This document shows positions 42,873 to 50,165 of a DNA stretch of 64,000 nt, one piece after another. The DNA lies in the NCBI RefSeq assembly GCF_024181585.1, contig NZ_CP054258.1, forward strand, positions 2,728,001 through 2,792,000, written 5' to 3'. Source of the DNA: Treponema socranskii subsp. buccale. GTDB taxonomy: Bacteria > Spirochaetota > Spirochaetia > Treponematales > Treponemataceae. Position 1 is the first letter of the stretch. Each line of letters begins with the position of its first letter. Under the pieces are notes generated by a model. The model saw only the letters and a program-made list of their open reading frames with translations. It made no database searches and had not been told where the DNA came from. Made by a program: the position numbers and the translations under genes.

Positions 42873-44393
42873 TTACATATCCTGCACAGCCAGCTTCATT
42901 ATCTTTTCTTGCGTAAAATCCGTATCCAAAATACCCGTAACAAAACCGTTGCTCATCACGACGATCCTATCGCTCATATTGATAAGTTCGGGAAGTTCGG
43001 AAGAAATCAATATAATAGACATACCGTTTTTGACAAGCTCGTTGATTATAAAATAGATCTCCGCTTTTGCGTTGACATCGATTCCGCGTGTCGGTTCGTC
43101 CAAAATTAATATTTTCGGATTTACGGCAAGCCATCGAGCAATAACCACTTTTTGCTGATTACCGCCGCTTAATTTATTTACAGCTTGTTTAAGCGAAGTC
43201 GCTTTTACTTTCATCTTTGTACTGTATTTTTCCGCCGTTTCCGTTTCTTTTTCGGCGTCGACAAAAATTCCGTGAATAAAAGAATCGAGCACTTCTATCG
43301 TCGTATTAAACAGAATATCTTTTACGGGAAAGATACCTTCCGTTTTCCTGTTTTCGGGAACAAGTCCGAATCCGAATTTTACGGCATCTTTAACGTTACG
43401 AATATAAAGCGGTTTTCCTTCGAGTTCGATTTCTCCCGACCGTTTTTCCGTCAAGCCGAAAAGACACTTCATCGTTTCCGACCTGCCTGCACCGATTAAA
43501 CCGGCAAAACCGAGCACTTCGCCTCTTCGCAGATCAAATGTTACGTCGCGTACCAGCTCTCCATCGCTCAAATGAGAAACCTTTAAAATAACATCTCCGG
43601 CATGAGACGCATCTTTCGTATAATAGTTTGTCAACTTTCGTCCGACCATCATCGAAATAAGTTCGGTGTTTGTAGTGTCTTTCGTATTTACCGTACCGAT
43701 ATACTGTCCGTCGCGTAAAACGGTGATTCTATCCGTTATTTTGCTGAGTTCGTTCATACGATGCGAAATATAAATGATCGCGATGTTTTTCGACACCAGT
43801 GTTCGAATCGTTTCAAACAAAACTGCGACTTCTTTTTCCGAAATGGAGGAAGTCGGTTCATCCATGACTATTATGCGGGCTCCGAAGGAAATAGCACGGA
43901 TAATCTCTATCATCTGTTGATTTGCGATACTTAATTTTTTGGCTTTCATTGTCGGCGAAAAATGCAAGTCAAAATCGCCGAGCATCTTTTCCGTCTCTTT
44001 ATTCATCGTACGCGAATCGATAAAGAAACGATTTTTCATTATCTGCTTGCCGAGAAAAATATTTTCAGCTATCGTCAATTCCGGCAAAATCATCAGTTCT
44101 TGATGGATGATGCTTACGCCGTGCAAAAAAGCGGAATGCGCATCGGCGATATGCACTTCTTTGCCCTCGATAAAAATCGAACCGCTGTCGGCAGGATAAA
44201 TGCCGCCGAGTATTTTTATGAGCGTAGATTTTCCGGCACCGTTTTCTCCGAGCAGTGCGTGAACTTCCCCGGAACGTACATCAAAATTTATATTATCAAG
44301 CGCTTTAACTCCCGGAAATGATTTGCAGATATTTTTCATCTCCAGGACAAGCTTTCCTTTTATTTGCCGATTTTCCGTATCGTGTATTGCCAT
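42873..44393 (-). CDS. Ribose-type sugar ABC transporter ATPase (duplicated)
   Basis: 506-residue RbsA/MglA-type protein with two fused ATPase domains. First domain: Walker A GENGAGKST, ANQQMIEIIRA in place of the classical signature, and DEPTSSIS. Second domain: GLIGAGRSETMKCLFG (degenerate Walker A), LSGGNQQKVVIARWL signature, and LDEPTRGIDV. ATG 44393 was preferred to an in-frame ATG at 44456, because a terminator-like hairpin occupies 44419-44451 between them. Follows the binding-protein gene in the same operon. Confidence 0.93.
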   Translation of the reverse strand: MAIHDTENRQIKGKLVLEMKNICKSFPGVKALDNINFDVRSGEVHALLGENGAGKSTLIKILGGIYPADSGSIFIEGKEVHIADAHSAFLHGVSIIHQELMILPELTIAENIFLGKQIMKNRFFIDSRTMNKETEKMLGDFDLHFSPTMKAKKLSIANQQMIEIIRAISFGARIIVMDEPTSSISEKEVAVLFETIRTLVSKNIAIIYISHRMNELSKITDRITVLRDGQYIGTVNTKDTTNTELISMMVGRKLTNYYTKDASHAGDVILKVSHLSDGELVRDVTFDLRRGEVLGFAGLIGAGRSETMKCLFGLTEKRSGEIELEGKPLYIRNVKDAVKFGFGLVPENRKTEGIFPVKDILFNTTIEVLDSFIHGIFVDAEKETETAEKYSTKMKVKATSLKQAVNKLSGGNQQKVVIARWLAVNPKILILDEPTRGIDVNAKAEIYFIINELVKNGMSIILISSELPELINMSDRIVVMSNGFVTGILDTDFTQEKIMKLAVQDM

Positions 44394-44418
44394 GCCCGTA
44401 TTTCTATAATTTTGAAAA

Positions 44419-44451
44419 AATCGGCGAATCTTTTTACAAAATCCGCCGATT
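44419..44451 (-). terminator. Intra-operon hairpin with T-run between binding protein and ATPase genes
   Basis: AATCGGCGGAT pairs with ATTCGCCGATT (10 of 11) and is followed by TTTTTT, 10 bases after the binding-protein stop. It should end most transcripts, so the binding protein is made in excess over the membrane components, as is common for such operons. Confidence 0.7.
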
Positions 44452-44460
44452 ATCAATCGC

Positions 44461-45399
44461 TTATTGCCAAGAATTCAAATATTTTCCGGCATTGTTTTTA
44501 TCGATCCAAAAAGTCGGAACATAAAATTCTTTTTCGTATGGTTTCCCTGCGAGAATATTATATGCAACTTCTATGGATTTTTTTCCGATCGCGATCGGCG
44601 ACTGCGCCGCCGTACCGATAAACTGCGTCCCCTGTACGATAACCTGTTTCGATTCCGGCGCACCGTCGACACCGACAACGACCACTTTGGAATTGGCTGC
44701 TCGAATAGCACCGAAAGCACCCATGCCGCACTGATCGTTTACACAAAAAATCGCTTTTAAATTCGGATGCGCAGTAAGAATATCAGTCGCTTTTTCAAGA
44801 CCCGGATCGGGTTTGCCCTGTGCGTCGAATTGATCGACGACTTTAAAGTTTTTATTGATCGTTTTCATAAAACCTTGGGTGCGATCAAGGCAAGCGCTGT
44901 TTGCAGGATAATCGAGAATCGCTATTTCTCCGCCGGCGGGAAACTGCTTGTTGATAGCCTGTGCACAAAGAACGCCGGCTCCTACGTTATCCGATGCGAT
45001 ATAAGAATTGACATAGGATAAATCGGCAACAGAAGTATCGAAGTTGATAACCGGAATACCCGCTTTTCGCAAATTGACAAGCGCCGGTTTGATGGCATCG
45101 CGATCAACGGGATTTAAAAACACCGCATCAACGCCGCGAGTAATAAAGTCTTCTATGATGTTAAGCTGTTTGAGGTTGTCTTGCTGTGCTTCGATAATGA
45201 TAACTTCATCACCGTTCGCTTCCGCCGCGGCTTTTACGGTATTCGCGATCGTCTCAAAGAAATCGCTCGCAGCCCAATATGTTAAACCGAACACCCTTTT
45301 CCCGCTCTTGGCGGAATCCGCAGTTCCGGTAGCCGTCAATGTCGCCGTACCGAACGCAATAAGCGCAAGCACGACGCCCGCTATACGAAGTTTTTTCAT
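44461..45399 (-). CDS. Periplasmic sugar-binding protein (RbsB family)
   Basis: 312-residue solute-binding protein of the ribose/galactose class. A signal peptide (MKKLRIAGVVLALIAFGTAT) precedes two Rossmann-like lobes: VFGLTYWAASDFFETIANT, IEDFITRGVDAVFLNPVDRDAI, and IFCVNDQCGMGAFGAIRAA are typical. First gene of the minus-strand operon; GGAGGACTACT precedes the ATG. The promoter region is shared with the divergent isomerase gene. Confidence 0.93.
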   Translation of the reverse strand: MKKLRIAGVVLALIAFGTATLTATGTADSAKSGKRVFGLTYWAASDFFETIANTVKAAAEANGDEVIIIEAQQDNLKQLNIIEDFITRGVDAVFLNPVDRDAIKPALVNLRKAGIPVINFDTSVADLSYVNSYIASDNVGAGVLCAQAINKQFPAGGEIAILDYPANSACLDRTQGFMKTINKNFKVVDQFDAQGKPDPGLEKATDILTAHPNLKAIFCVNDQCGMGAFGAIRAANSKVVVVGVDGAPESKQVIVQGTQFIGTAAQSPIAIGKKSIEVAYNILAGKPYEKEFYVPTFWIDKNNAGKYLNSWQ

Positions 45400-45497
45400 A
45401 GTAGTCCTCCTGGATTATACCATTATGTTAATATTCAAACATGAAAATGGTAATCTGTCAAGTAAAAAGTTTAAATAATACCAAAAATATATTTTTA

Positions 45498-45530
45498 TTG
45501 ACATAATTATCATTATATGTGATAATTATG
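45498..45530 (+). promoter_or_regulatory. Sigma-70 promoter overlapped by perfect palindrome (operator)
   Basis: TTGACA (45498-45503), 17 bases, GATAAT (45521-45526). Exactly between and across these boxes lies CATAATTATCA (45502-45512), 7 bases, TGATAATTATG (45520-45530), a perfect 11-bp inverted repeat. A repressor bound here would block the promoter. The DeoR gene at the end of the same operon is the natural candidate. A second, weaker inverted repeat, TACCATT/AATGGTA, lies nearer the binding-protein gene. Confidence 0.7.
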
Positions 45531-45562
45531 TTATTACTTTATCATCATAGGAGGCTTCCGCG

Positions 45563-46111
45563 ATGACGATACAGCAATGCGGTATGTCGATTATAGGCGA
45601 AATAAGCGATACCTTCGCACAAATCGACATCTCTCAAGTGGACATCCTCATTCAAAAGATACAATCGGCAAAAAACGTGTTCGTCATAGGCGCGGGGCGG
45701 TCGAAAATCATGCTGGAAGCGTTTTGCATGCGTTTGAACCACTTGGGGTACAATGCTTTTGTCGCAGGAAATATCCCCTGTCCGCCGGCAGAAAAAGGCG
45801 ATCTCATCGTTGCGGCATCCGGTTCAGGGGAAACGCCTTCCATCATTGCCGTGCTGGAGCGATTAAAAAAAGTCGGCGTCGATATCTTTTTATTCACCGC
45901 CTCTCCGAATCCGATCCCGCAAAATGTCGCAGACACCGTTTTGCGCATTCCGACCGCATATACGCTCGACGGAACGGGCGGCTGCAGCCGGCAGCTGATG
46001 CGGACGCTGTTTGAGCAGGTCGTCTTTATCATCGGAGAGGCGATAATCGAAAAGATGAGCGGCGATATTCCGGTCGAACAAATCATCAAGCGGCATACGA
46101 ACGTCGAATAG
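45563..46111 (+). CDS. SIS-domain sugar-phosphate isomerase (6-phospho-3-hexuloisomerase type)
   Basis: 182-residue SIS-domain protein of the size and pattern of HxlB/PHI enzymes, which interconvert ketose phosphates. Visible marks: VFVIGAGRSKIMLEAFCMRLNHLG (in two overlapping motifs), GDLIVAASGSGETPSI with the SIS serine loop, and the C-terminal EQVVFIIGEAIIEK helix. The usual partner 3-hexulose-6-phosphate synthase is absent, so the true substrate may be another ketose phosphate made by the divergent kinase or aldolase. AGGAGG precedes the ATG. First gene of the plus-strand operon. Confidence 0.82.
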   Translation: MTIQQCGMSIIGEISDTFAQIDISQVDILIQKIQSAKNVFVIGAGRSKIMLEAFCMRLNHLGYNAFVAGNIPCPPAEKGDLIVAASGSGETPSIIAVLERLKKVGVDIFLFTASPNPIPQNVADTVLRIPTAYTLDGTGGCSRQLMRTLFEQVVFIIGEAIIEKMSGDIPVEQIIKRHTNVE

Positions 46112-46146
46112 CGGCTGTCGTTTCGCAAAATCACAATGGAGGCATT

Positions 46147-46641
46147 ATGAAAGCGTCGTTTTTGGATCTGTCGATCGGGCAAATCGGTTACGTCGTACCG
46201 GATGTCGATGCGGCGGTAAAAGCGTATTATGAAAAATTCGGGATCGGCGATTGGAAAGTCTACACGTACGGCGCACCGCTGCTTTCGTTTATGAATTACC
46301 GGGGAAAACCGATTCGCTACAAAGCAAAGATCGCGCTCAGCTATTTCGGCAAAACGAGAATCGAGCTGATACAAAACCTCGAAGGGAAAACGATTTATAC
46401 CGATTTTATCGAAAAGCACGGATACGGCGTTCAGCATTTGGGAATCTATGTCGCCGACATACAAAAAGAACTCGCAGCCGCACGAAAAGCCGGCTTTTCC
46501 GTCGTTATGGAAGGCGGCGGTTTCGGGCTTGACGGCGACGGTCATTTTGCGTATCTTGATACGGAAGAGGTATACGGCATAACCTATGAACTGATACAGC
46601 GGCCGCTTCGCAGACACGAGCCGGAAGCCGTATTTCCGTGA
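46147..46641 (+). CDS. VOC-superfamily (glyoxalase-like) protein
   Basis: 164-residue vicinal-oxygen-chelate protein: GQIGYVVPDVDAAVKAYYEKFG opens the first beta-alpha-beta-beta-beta unit, and GVQHLGIYVADIQKELAAARKAGF the second. Likely metal ligands are in the starts of these units and in the terminal ITYELIQ. VOC proteins include epimerases, lyases and dioxygenases; the reaction here is unknown. AATGGAGG is before the ATG. It sits between the isomerase and the DeoR regulator. Confidence 0.8.
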   Translation: MKASFLDLSIGQIGYVVPDVDAAVKAYYEKFGIGDWKVYTYGAPLLSFMNYRGKPIRYKAKIALSYFGKTRIELIQNLEGKTIYTDFIEKHGYGVQHLGIYVADIQKELAAARKAGFSVVMEGGGFGLDGDGHFAYLDTEEVYGITYELIQRPLRRHEPEAVFP

Positions 46642-46657
46642 CAGCAACCGGCACGTT

Positions 46658-47431
46658 ATGAAACTATTGAACGAACGGCAAATACAAGAAGCAAAATTAA
46701 TAAAAAATTCACAATTTTTAACGATTAAGCAACTCTCGCAATTTTTACACGTATCGGAGATGACGATCCGCAGAGATATGCAGCTGCTCGGCGAAAACAA
46801 CCTCGTCTCTCAAGTGTACGGCGGCGTCGTACCGGTTTCAGGTGCGGAACAAAACGATACGGCTTATATCGCGGATGAAGAGCAGCAAAAAAACAAAGCG
46901 CTCAAACTGCTTATCGCTCAAAAAGCCGCCACGCTTATCCGTCAAAACGACGTCATCTTTTTCGATTCGGGATCGACCGTACAACTTTTGGCGGAACAGC
47001 TGCCGAACGATTTTTCGTGTACCGCGATATCGTCGAGCTTTAACGCGCTCAGCATTTTGACGAAATTGCCGAACAGCACCGTTATTACCCCGGGCGGCGT
47101 TTTTTCGCATAAACCGAAAGTCTTTTACGATCAGGAATCGATCAAAGCGATACAGCGCTACCGCGCAAACATCGCCTTTATCGGAGCGACGGGCTACGAA
47201 CTTGAAATGGGGCCGACATGCGCATACGTCGAAGACGCACCGCTCAAGCACGCGATCATCAAATCGAGCAAAGAAAAAGTGCTCCTCATCGATTCGTCGA
47301 AATTCGGTTTGGTGAGCACATGTTCGTTCGCAAAGATAAGCGATTTTACGACGGTCATCACCGATTCGGGAATTCCCCGAGAATACGCCGAACAGATCGC
47401 CGAAAACAATGTACGGCTGATCGTCGTGTAG
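46658..47431 (+). CDS. DeoR-family transcriptional regulator
   Basis: 257-residue sugar-operon repressor. N-terminal winged helix-turn-helix: FLTIKQLSQFLHVSEMTIRR then DMQLLGENNLV, with the usual YGGVVPV after it. The C-terminal sugar-phosphate-binding domain has VIFFDSGSTVQLLAEQL, TPGGVF and the DSSKFG motif. The probable target is the palindrome at 45502-45530, which would control both divergent operons. The last 31 bases of the gene are repeated at 48120-48150, beyond the vapBC pair. Confidence 0.9.
   Translation: MKLLNERQIQEAKLIKNSQFLTIKQLSQFLHVSEMTIRRDMQLLGENNLVSQVYGGVVPVSGAEQNDTAYIADEEQQKNKALKLLIAQKAATLIRQNDVIFFDSGSTVQLLAEQLPNDFSCTAISSSFNALSILTKLPNSTVITPGGVFSHKPKVFYDQESIKAIQRYRANIAFIGATGYELEMGPTCAYVEDAPLKHAIIKSSKEKVLLIDSSKFGLVSTCSFAKISDFTTVITDSGIPREYAEQIAENNVRLIVV
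47400..47430. repeat. 31-bp direct repeat, copy 1 (3' end of the DeoR gene)
   Basis: Identical to 48120-48150. It begins CCGAAAACAATG and ends GTCGTGTA. The interval between the two copies holds vapBC only. Confidence 0.9.
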
Positions 47432-47463
47432 CCGTCATACCGTTTTCAAATATACATACGAGA

Positions 47464-47844
47464 TTAAAATTCTATCAGTTTGATCGGAAATAATTTGCTC
47501 ATGAATTTAAAATGTTTATCCATTGAATACAGATATAGGTTATGTTGTATTACATTTTGTGCTATAACCAAATCCGGTACACCGACCTTATTGATACCGT
47601 TCTTCAAGTTTTCCGTCTGCATTTTAATAATTTCGTTCCAATTTATATGTAAGACGACTTTTTCAATATTTAAAAGTAGATTTCGTAATTCATATTCTTT
47701 CTTTTGATTTATAAACGGCAACAATTCTGCTAAAATTAAATCGTTTACGACAATAGAATTGGTTTCTATAAACGTATCGAGCCGTTTTACTTCTTCACGA
47801 CCTTTAAAATAATTAATCCATACCGAGGTATCTACGAGAATCAT
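47464..47844 (-). CDS. vapC: VapC-type PIN-domain toxin
   Basis: 126-residue PIN-domain ribonuclease, toxin of a type II pair. The acidic active site shows as MILVDTSVWINYF (Asp5), DLILAELLPF (Glu), and GVPDLVIAQNV (Asp). It overlaps the antitoxin gene by 4 bases (ATGA-type junction), the usual arrangement. Strongly AT-rich compared with the sugar locus and with the secreted-protein gene on either side. Lies inside a segment flanked by 31-bp direct repeats. Confidence 0.9.
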   Translation of the reverse strand: MILVDTSVWINYFKGREEVKRLDTFIETNSIVVNDLILAELLPFINQKKEYELRNLLLNIEKVVLHINWNEIIKMQTENLKNGINKVGVPDLVIAQNVIQHNLYLYSMDKHFKFMSKLFPIKLIEF

Positions 47845-48038
47845 TGTTCTCTTTTCCTCATTGAATCAAGATCGATTTTTAAATCGCTTTTTCCGAAATA
47901 TTTCTTTATATTTTGTATTTGATATCTCTTTATAAGATTATCTAAAGCAACATCGATTAATTCGGTTTTTGTTTTAATTTTTGTAAGGGCAAAAGCCTTT
48001 TTAAGTTTTACGTCTTCCAGTACAATCGTTGTTTTCAT
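47841..48038 (-). CDS. vapB: VapB-type antitoxin
   Basis: 65-residue antitoxin with a ribbon-helix-helix start (MKTTIVLEDVKLKKAFALTK then TKTELIDVALDNLIKRYQ) and a basic C-terminal tail that would sit in the toxin groove. GGAGGGT is 4 bases before the ATG. First gene of the two-gene operon. Confidence 0.88.
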   Translation of the reverse strand: MKTTIVLEDVKLKKAFALTKIKTKTELIDVALDNLIKRYQIQNIKKYFGKSDLKIDLDSMRKREQ

Positions 48039-48119
48039 ATACCCTCCGTCTACATATTATTAAAACAGACTATCTGCATTGTCTATGATAAGTGCGTATT
48101 CTTTGCGCAGATTTATCAT

Positions 48120-48150
48120 CCGAAAACAATGTACGGCTGATCGTCGTGTA
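48120..48150. repeat. 31-bp direct repeat, copy 2
   Basis: Exact copy of 47400-47430 (end of the DeoR gene), now isolated from the rest of that gene and followed directly by a fragment of an aldolase gene. Confidence 0.9.
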
Positions 48151-48155
48151 ATCCG

Positions 48156-48245
48156 CGGCGTCGCGGACGGAAACGAAGTTCGCGCCCGCTTTTAAAACAC
48201 CGCCGCCTGTCGTACGGTTTTCCGCTCCGTTTACGGATGCGGCGC
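48156..48245 (-). pseudogene. Fragment of a second transaldolase/FSA gene
   Basis: About 90 bases align without gaps to 39639-39728, inside the fsa gene, with about a dozen differences by eye (roughly 87% identity). The rest of the gene is missing. It shows that a paralogous aldolase gene once followed the DeoR gene. Confidence 0.75.
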
Positions 48246-48252
48246 TTTATCG

Positions 48253-49086
48253 TCAATACTCGTACGTCAGTTCCGACATACCGACGAGTTCGGTAACCGT
48301 CGTGCCGAATTTTTTTGCGACTGCATACGAAGAAATCCGTGCGATATTGCCGGCGGTGTCGTATTTGTAAATTTCACGGGCGATCGTTTTTCCTTCGGCG
48401 TCGCTCGTCGTGATTTCGTTGAGCACGCCGTCGCTGCCGTAACGGAAGTAACTGCGCTTTTGTACCGCGCCCGTCCCGTCGATAAACGTAATCGCGTCGA
48501 TTTTGCCGCCGTCCGTATACGCGTAGTCGATCTCTTCGTCAAGCGAACCGTCCGCATAATAATGATTTTCGACCGAAAGCCTGCCTGCATCGTCGTACGC
48601 ATATACGATTTTCCACACGAGCTCGCCGCCTGCGCCGTAGTACGATTCATCGGTGAGGAGGCTGCCGGTATACGTGTACATCGTTTTATTTTTTAATCCG
48701 CCGTCTTTTCCGTATTCGGATTCGTCGGTTTTATTTCCCGCCGCACCATACGTGACGGCACTTTTCCAAATGAGCGCATTGTCCGCATTGTAGCCGTCCT
48801 GTGCGGTAAGTTTTCCCGACGCGTCGTAGGTATTTTTGATTTTATTGACGAGCGTTCCGCGTCCCGTCATCTCGGACGATTCGATTTCCCGTCCCGCTCT
48901 GTCGAATACGTGAATGATTTTCATTTCGGGTGTACGGAAATACTCGCCGAATTTCGCCGTAATGCCGTAATCGATACGCGTATACTTTTTCACCGCACCT
49001 TTGAGCGGAACATACTCCGTGACATCGAATGCAAACACAGAAACGCACATGACAGCTGCAGTCAGTGCAGCGAACATCTTTTTCAT
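48253..49086 (-). CDS. Secreted YD-repeat-like protein
   Basis: 277 residues with a signal peptide (MKKMFAALTAAVMCVSVFA). The rest is made of repeating units of about 25 residues ending in Y-x-Y-D-x-x-G or close variants (NTYDASGKLTAQDGY, YAYDDAGRLSVENHYYADGS, YKYDTAGNIARIS). This is the YD/RHS-type beta-strand repeat, but far too short for an RHS toxin shell. Probably a periplasmic or surface protein of unknown role. GGGGGCTGT precedes the ATG. Confidence 0.7.
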   Translation of the reverse strand: MKKMFAALTAAVMCVSVFAFDVTEYVPLKGAVKKYTRIDYGITAKFGEYFRTPEMKIIHVFDRAGREIESSEMTGRGTLVNKIKNTYDASGKLTAQDGYNADNALIWKSAVTYGAAGNKTDESEYGKDGGLKNKTMYTYTGSLLTDESYYGAGGELVWKIVYAYDDAGRLSVENHYYADGSLDEEIDYAYTDGGKIDAITFIDGTGAVQKRSYFRYGSDGVLNEITTSDAEGKTIAREIYKYDTAGNIARISSYAVAKKFGTTVTELVGMSELTYEY

Positions 49087-49230
49087 ACAGCCCCCGTAAT
49101 TACCGAATCGTTGTAATCGCTTTTTATCAATTAAATTTCAAGTTATTATACACGTAATCGGCGGCCTTTGTCAAAAAGTTTGAAAACGCCCGGCGACAGT
49201 GCCGAGTCATGTCGTCTCGTCTTCAGGATA

Positions 49231-49327
49231 GTTTTAATTTACGATCAAGCGAGGGAAATGACGAAATCGAGCATTCCCGCTTCGGCAGTTTTGATGTTTT
49301 CAATTCACGCTCCCGTGAGGGAGCGAC
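49231..49327. CRISPR. Fossil end of the CRISPR array (two degenerate repeats)
   Basis: A good repeat copy lies at 49297-49327 (one mismatch in the 31 bases). A decayed copy at 49231-49262 has about eight mismatches and one extra base. They are separated by exactly 34 bases, a normal spacer length for this array. They are now cut off from the main array by hicAB and about 840 bases. Confidence 0.75.
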
Positions 49328-49527
49328 GCTGTTACACCCAAAAGGATACAATGATATAATTTTAACATAGATAACCTCGAGTGGCCACTGTGCCCGAATT
49401 GCGGGTATTTTTTGCCGTTTGCCGGAAAAGTGAAATACCCCTATCCGCTTTACGTGCTTATAAAGATATACGCGCGAGCGCCGCACTGCGCAATAATCCG
49501 GTATTATTATTAACTTCATAAAACCTA

Positions 49528-49556
49528 TTGACAACACGTGTTATACGTGTTATAAC
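49528..49556 (+). promoter_or_regulatory. hicAB promoter with repeated operator
   Basis: TTGACA (49528-49533), 17 bases, TATAAC (49551-49556). The spacer contains the palindrome AACACGTGTT and a tandem repeat of CGTGTTATA that runs into the -10, where HicB is expected to bind. The ATG is only 10 bases past the -10, so the leader is at most a few bases. Confidence 0.65.
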
Positions 49557-49566
49557 TGCATTCAGC

Positions 49567-49752
49567 ATGAAAGACAAAGACCTTTTGAAGTTATTATTAA
49601 AAGACGGCTGGGAGTTAGTATCAATAAGAGGCAGCCATCATAAACTCGCAAAAGGCGGAAAAACCGTTTCGGTTCCCGTACACGGTAAAGATGTCAAGAA
49701 AGGTCTTTTGGGGGCAATTCTGAAAGAAACCGGTTTGGAGGTAAAGAAATGA
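49567..49752 (+). CDS. hicA: HicA-type mRNA interferase toxin
   Basis: 61-residue toxin with a double-stranded-RNA-binding-like fold. The pattern DLLKLLLKDGWELVSIRGSHH, read as two blocks, includes the catalytic histidine, and VPVHGKDVKKGLLGAILK is the family C-terminus. The start is ATG 49567 (MKDKDLLK); an upstream in-frame codon lies inside the promoter. Overlaps hicB by 4 bases. Confidence 0.93.
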   Translation: MKDKDLLKLLLKDGWELVSIRGSHHKLAKGGKTVSVPVHGKDVKKGLLGAILKETGLEVKK

Positions 49753-50126
49753 AAGTTATATATCCTGCTATTTTTCACGCTGAAGACGGCGGTTTTTGGG
49801 TAGAGTTTCCCGATTTGCCCGGTTGTTTCACGCAGGGCGATACGGAATCCGAGGCGTATGCAAACGCTGTTGAAACAATGGAGCTTTTTTTGCAAGATGA
49901 TTATACGATCGATACCTTACCTACGGTGTCGGCGGCAAACAAAATTAAAACCGATAAAAAGAGTTTCGTATCTCTTGTTTGTGGCGAATTTAAAGTAAAT
50001 GAGAAAGCAGTAAAAAAAACCTTAACGATTCCGTTTTGGCTTAATATTCAAGCGGAGAAAGCCGGAGTCAATTTCAGTCAGACCTTACAAGACGCATTGT
50101 GCAAAAAACTGAATGTCGTTGTTTGA
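49749..50126 (+). CDS. hicB: HicB-type antitoxin
   Basis: 125-residue antitoxin. The N-terminal partial RNase-H-like fold has YPAIFHAEDGGFWVEFPDLP, GCFTQGDTESEAYANAVE and LFLQD. The C-terminal part (LTIPFWLNIQAEKAGVNFSQ then TLQDALCKKL) is a ribbon-helix-helix DNA-binding domain, which would repress the promoter at 49528-49556. GGAGG precedes the ATG. Its stop is only 40 bases from the truncated first repeat of the CRISPR array. Confidence 0.93.
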   Translation: MKVIYPAIFHAEDGGFWVEFPDLPGCFTQGDTESEAYANAVETMELFLQDDYTIDTLPTVSAANKIKTDKKSFVSLVCGEFKVNEKAVKKTLTIPFWLNIQAEKAGVNFSQTLQDALCKKLNVVV

Positions 50127-50165
50127 CAATAAATGCTTAAAGCTGCATTATAGTTGTCGGTGCAA

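Noticed and set aside
45652-46800. 382-codon minus-strand frame across isomerase, VOC and DeoR genes
   Set aside because: Runs antisense across three recognisable genes and two intergenic gaps; no domain seen.
47431-48119. Insertion sequence carrying vapBC
   Set aside because: No transposase frame and no terminal inverted repeats; only the 31-bp direct repeats are present.
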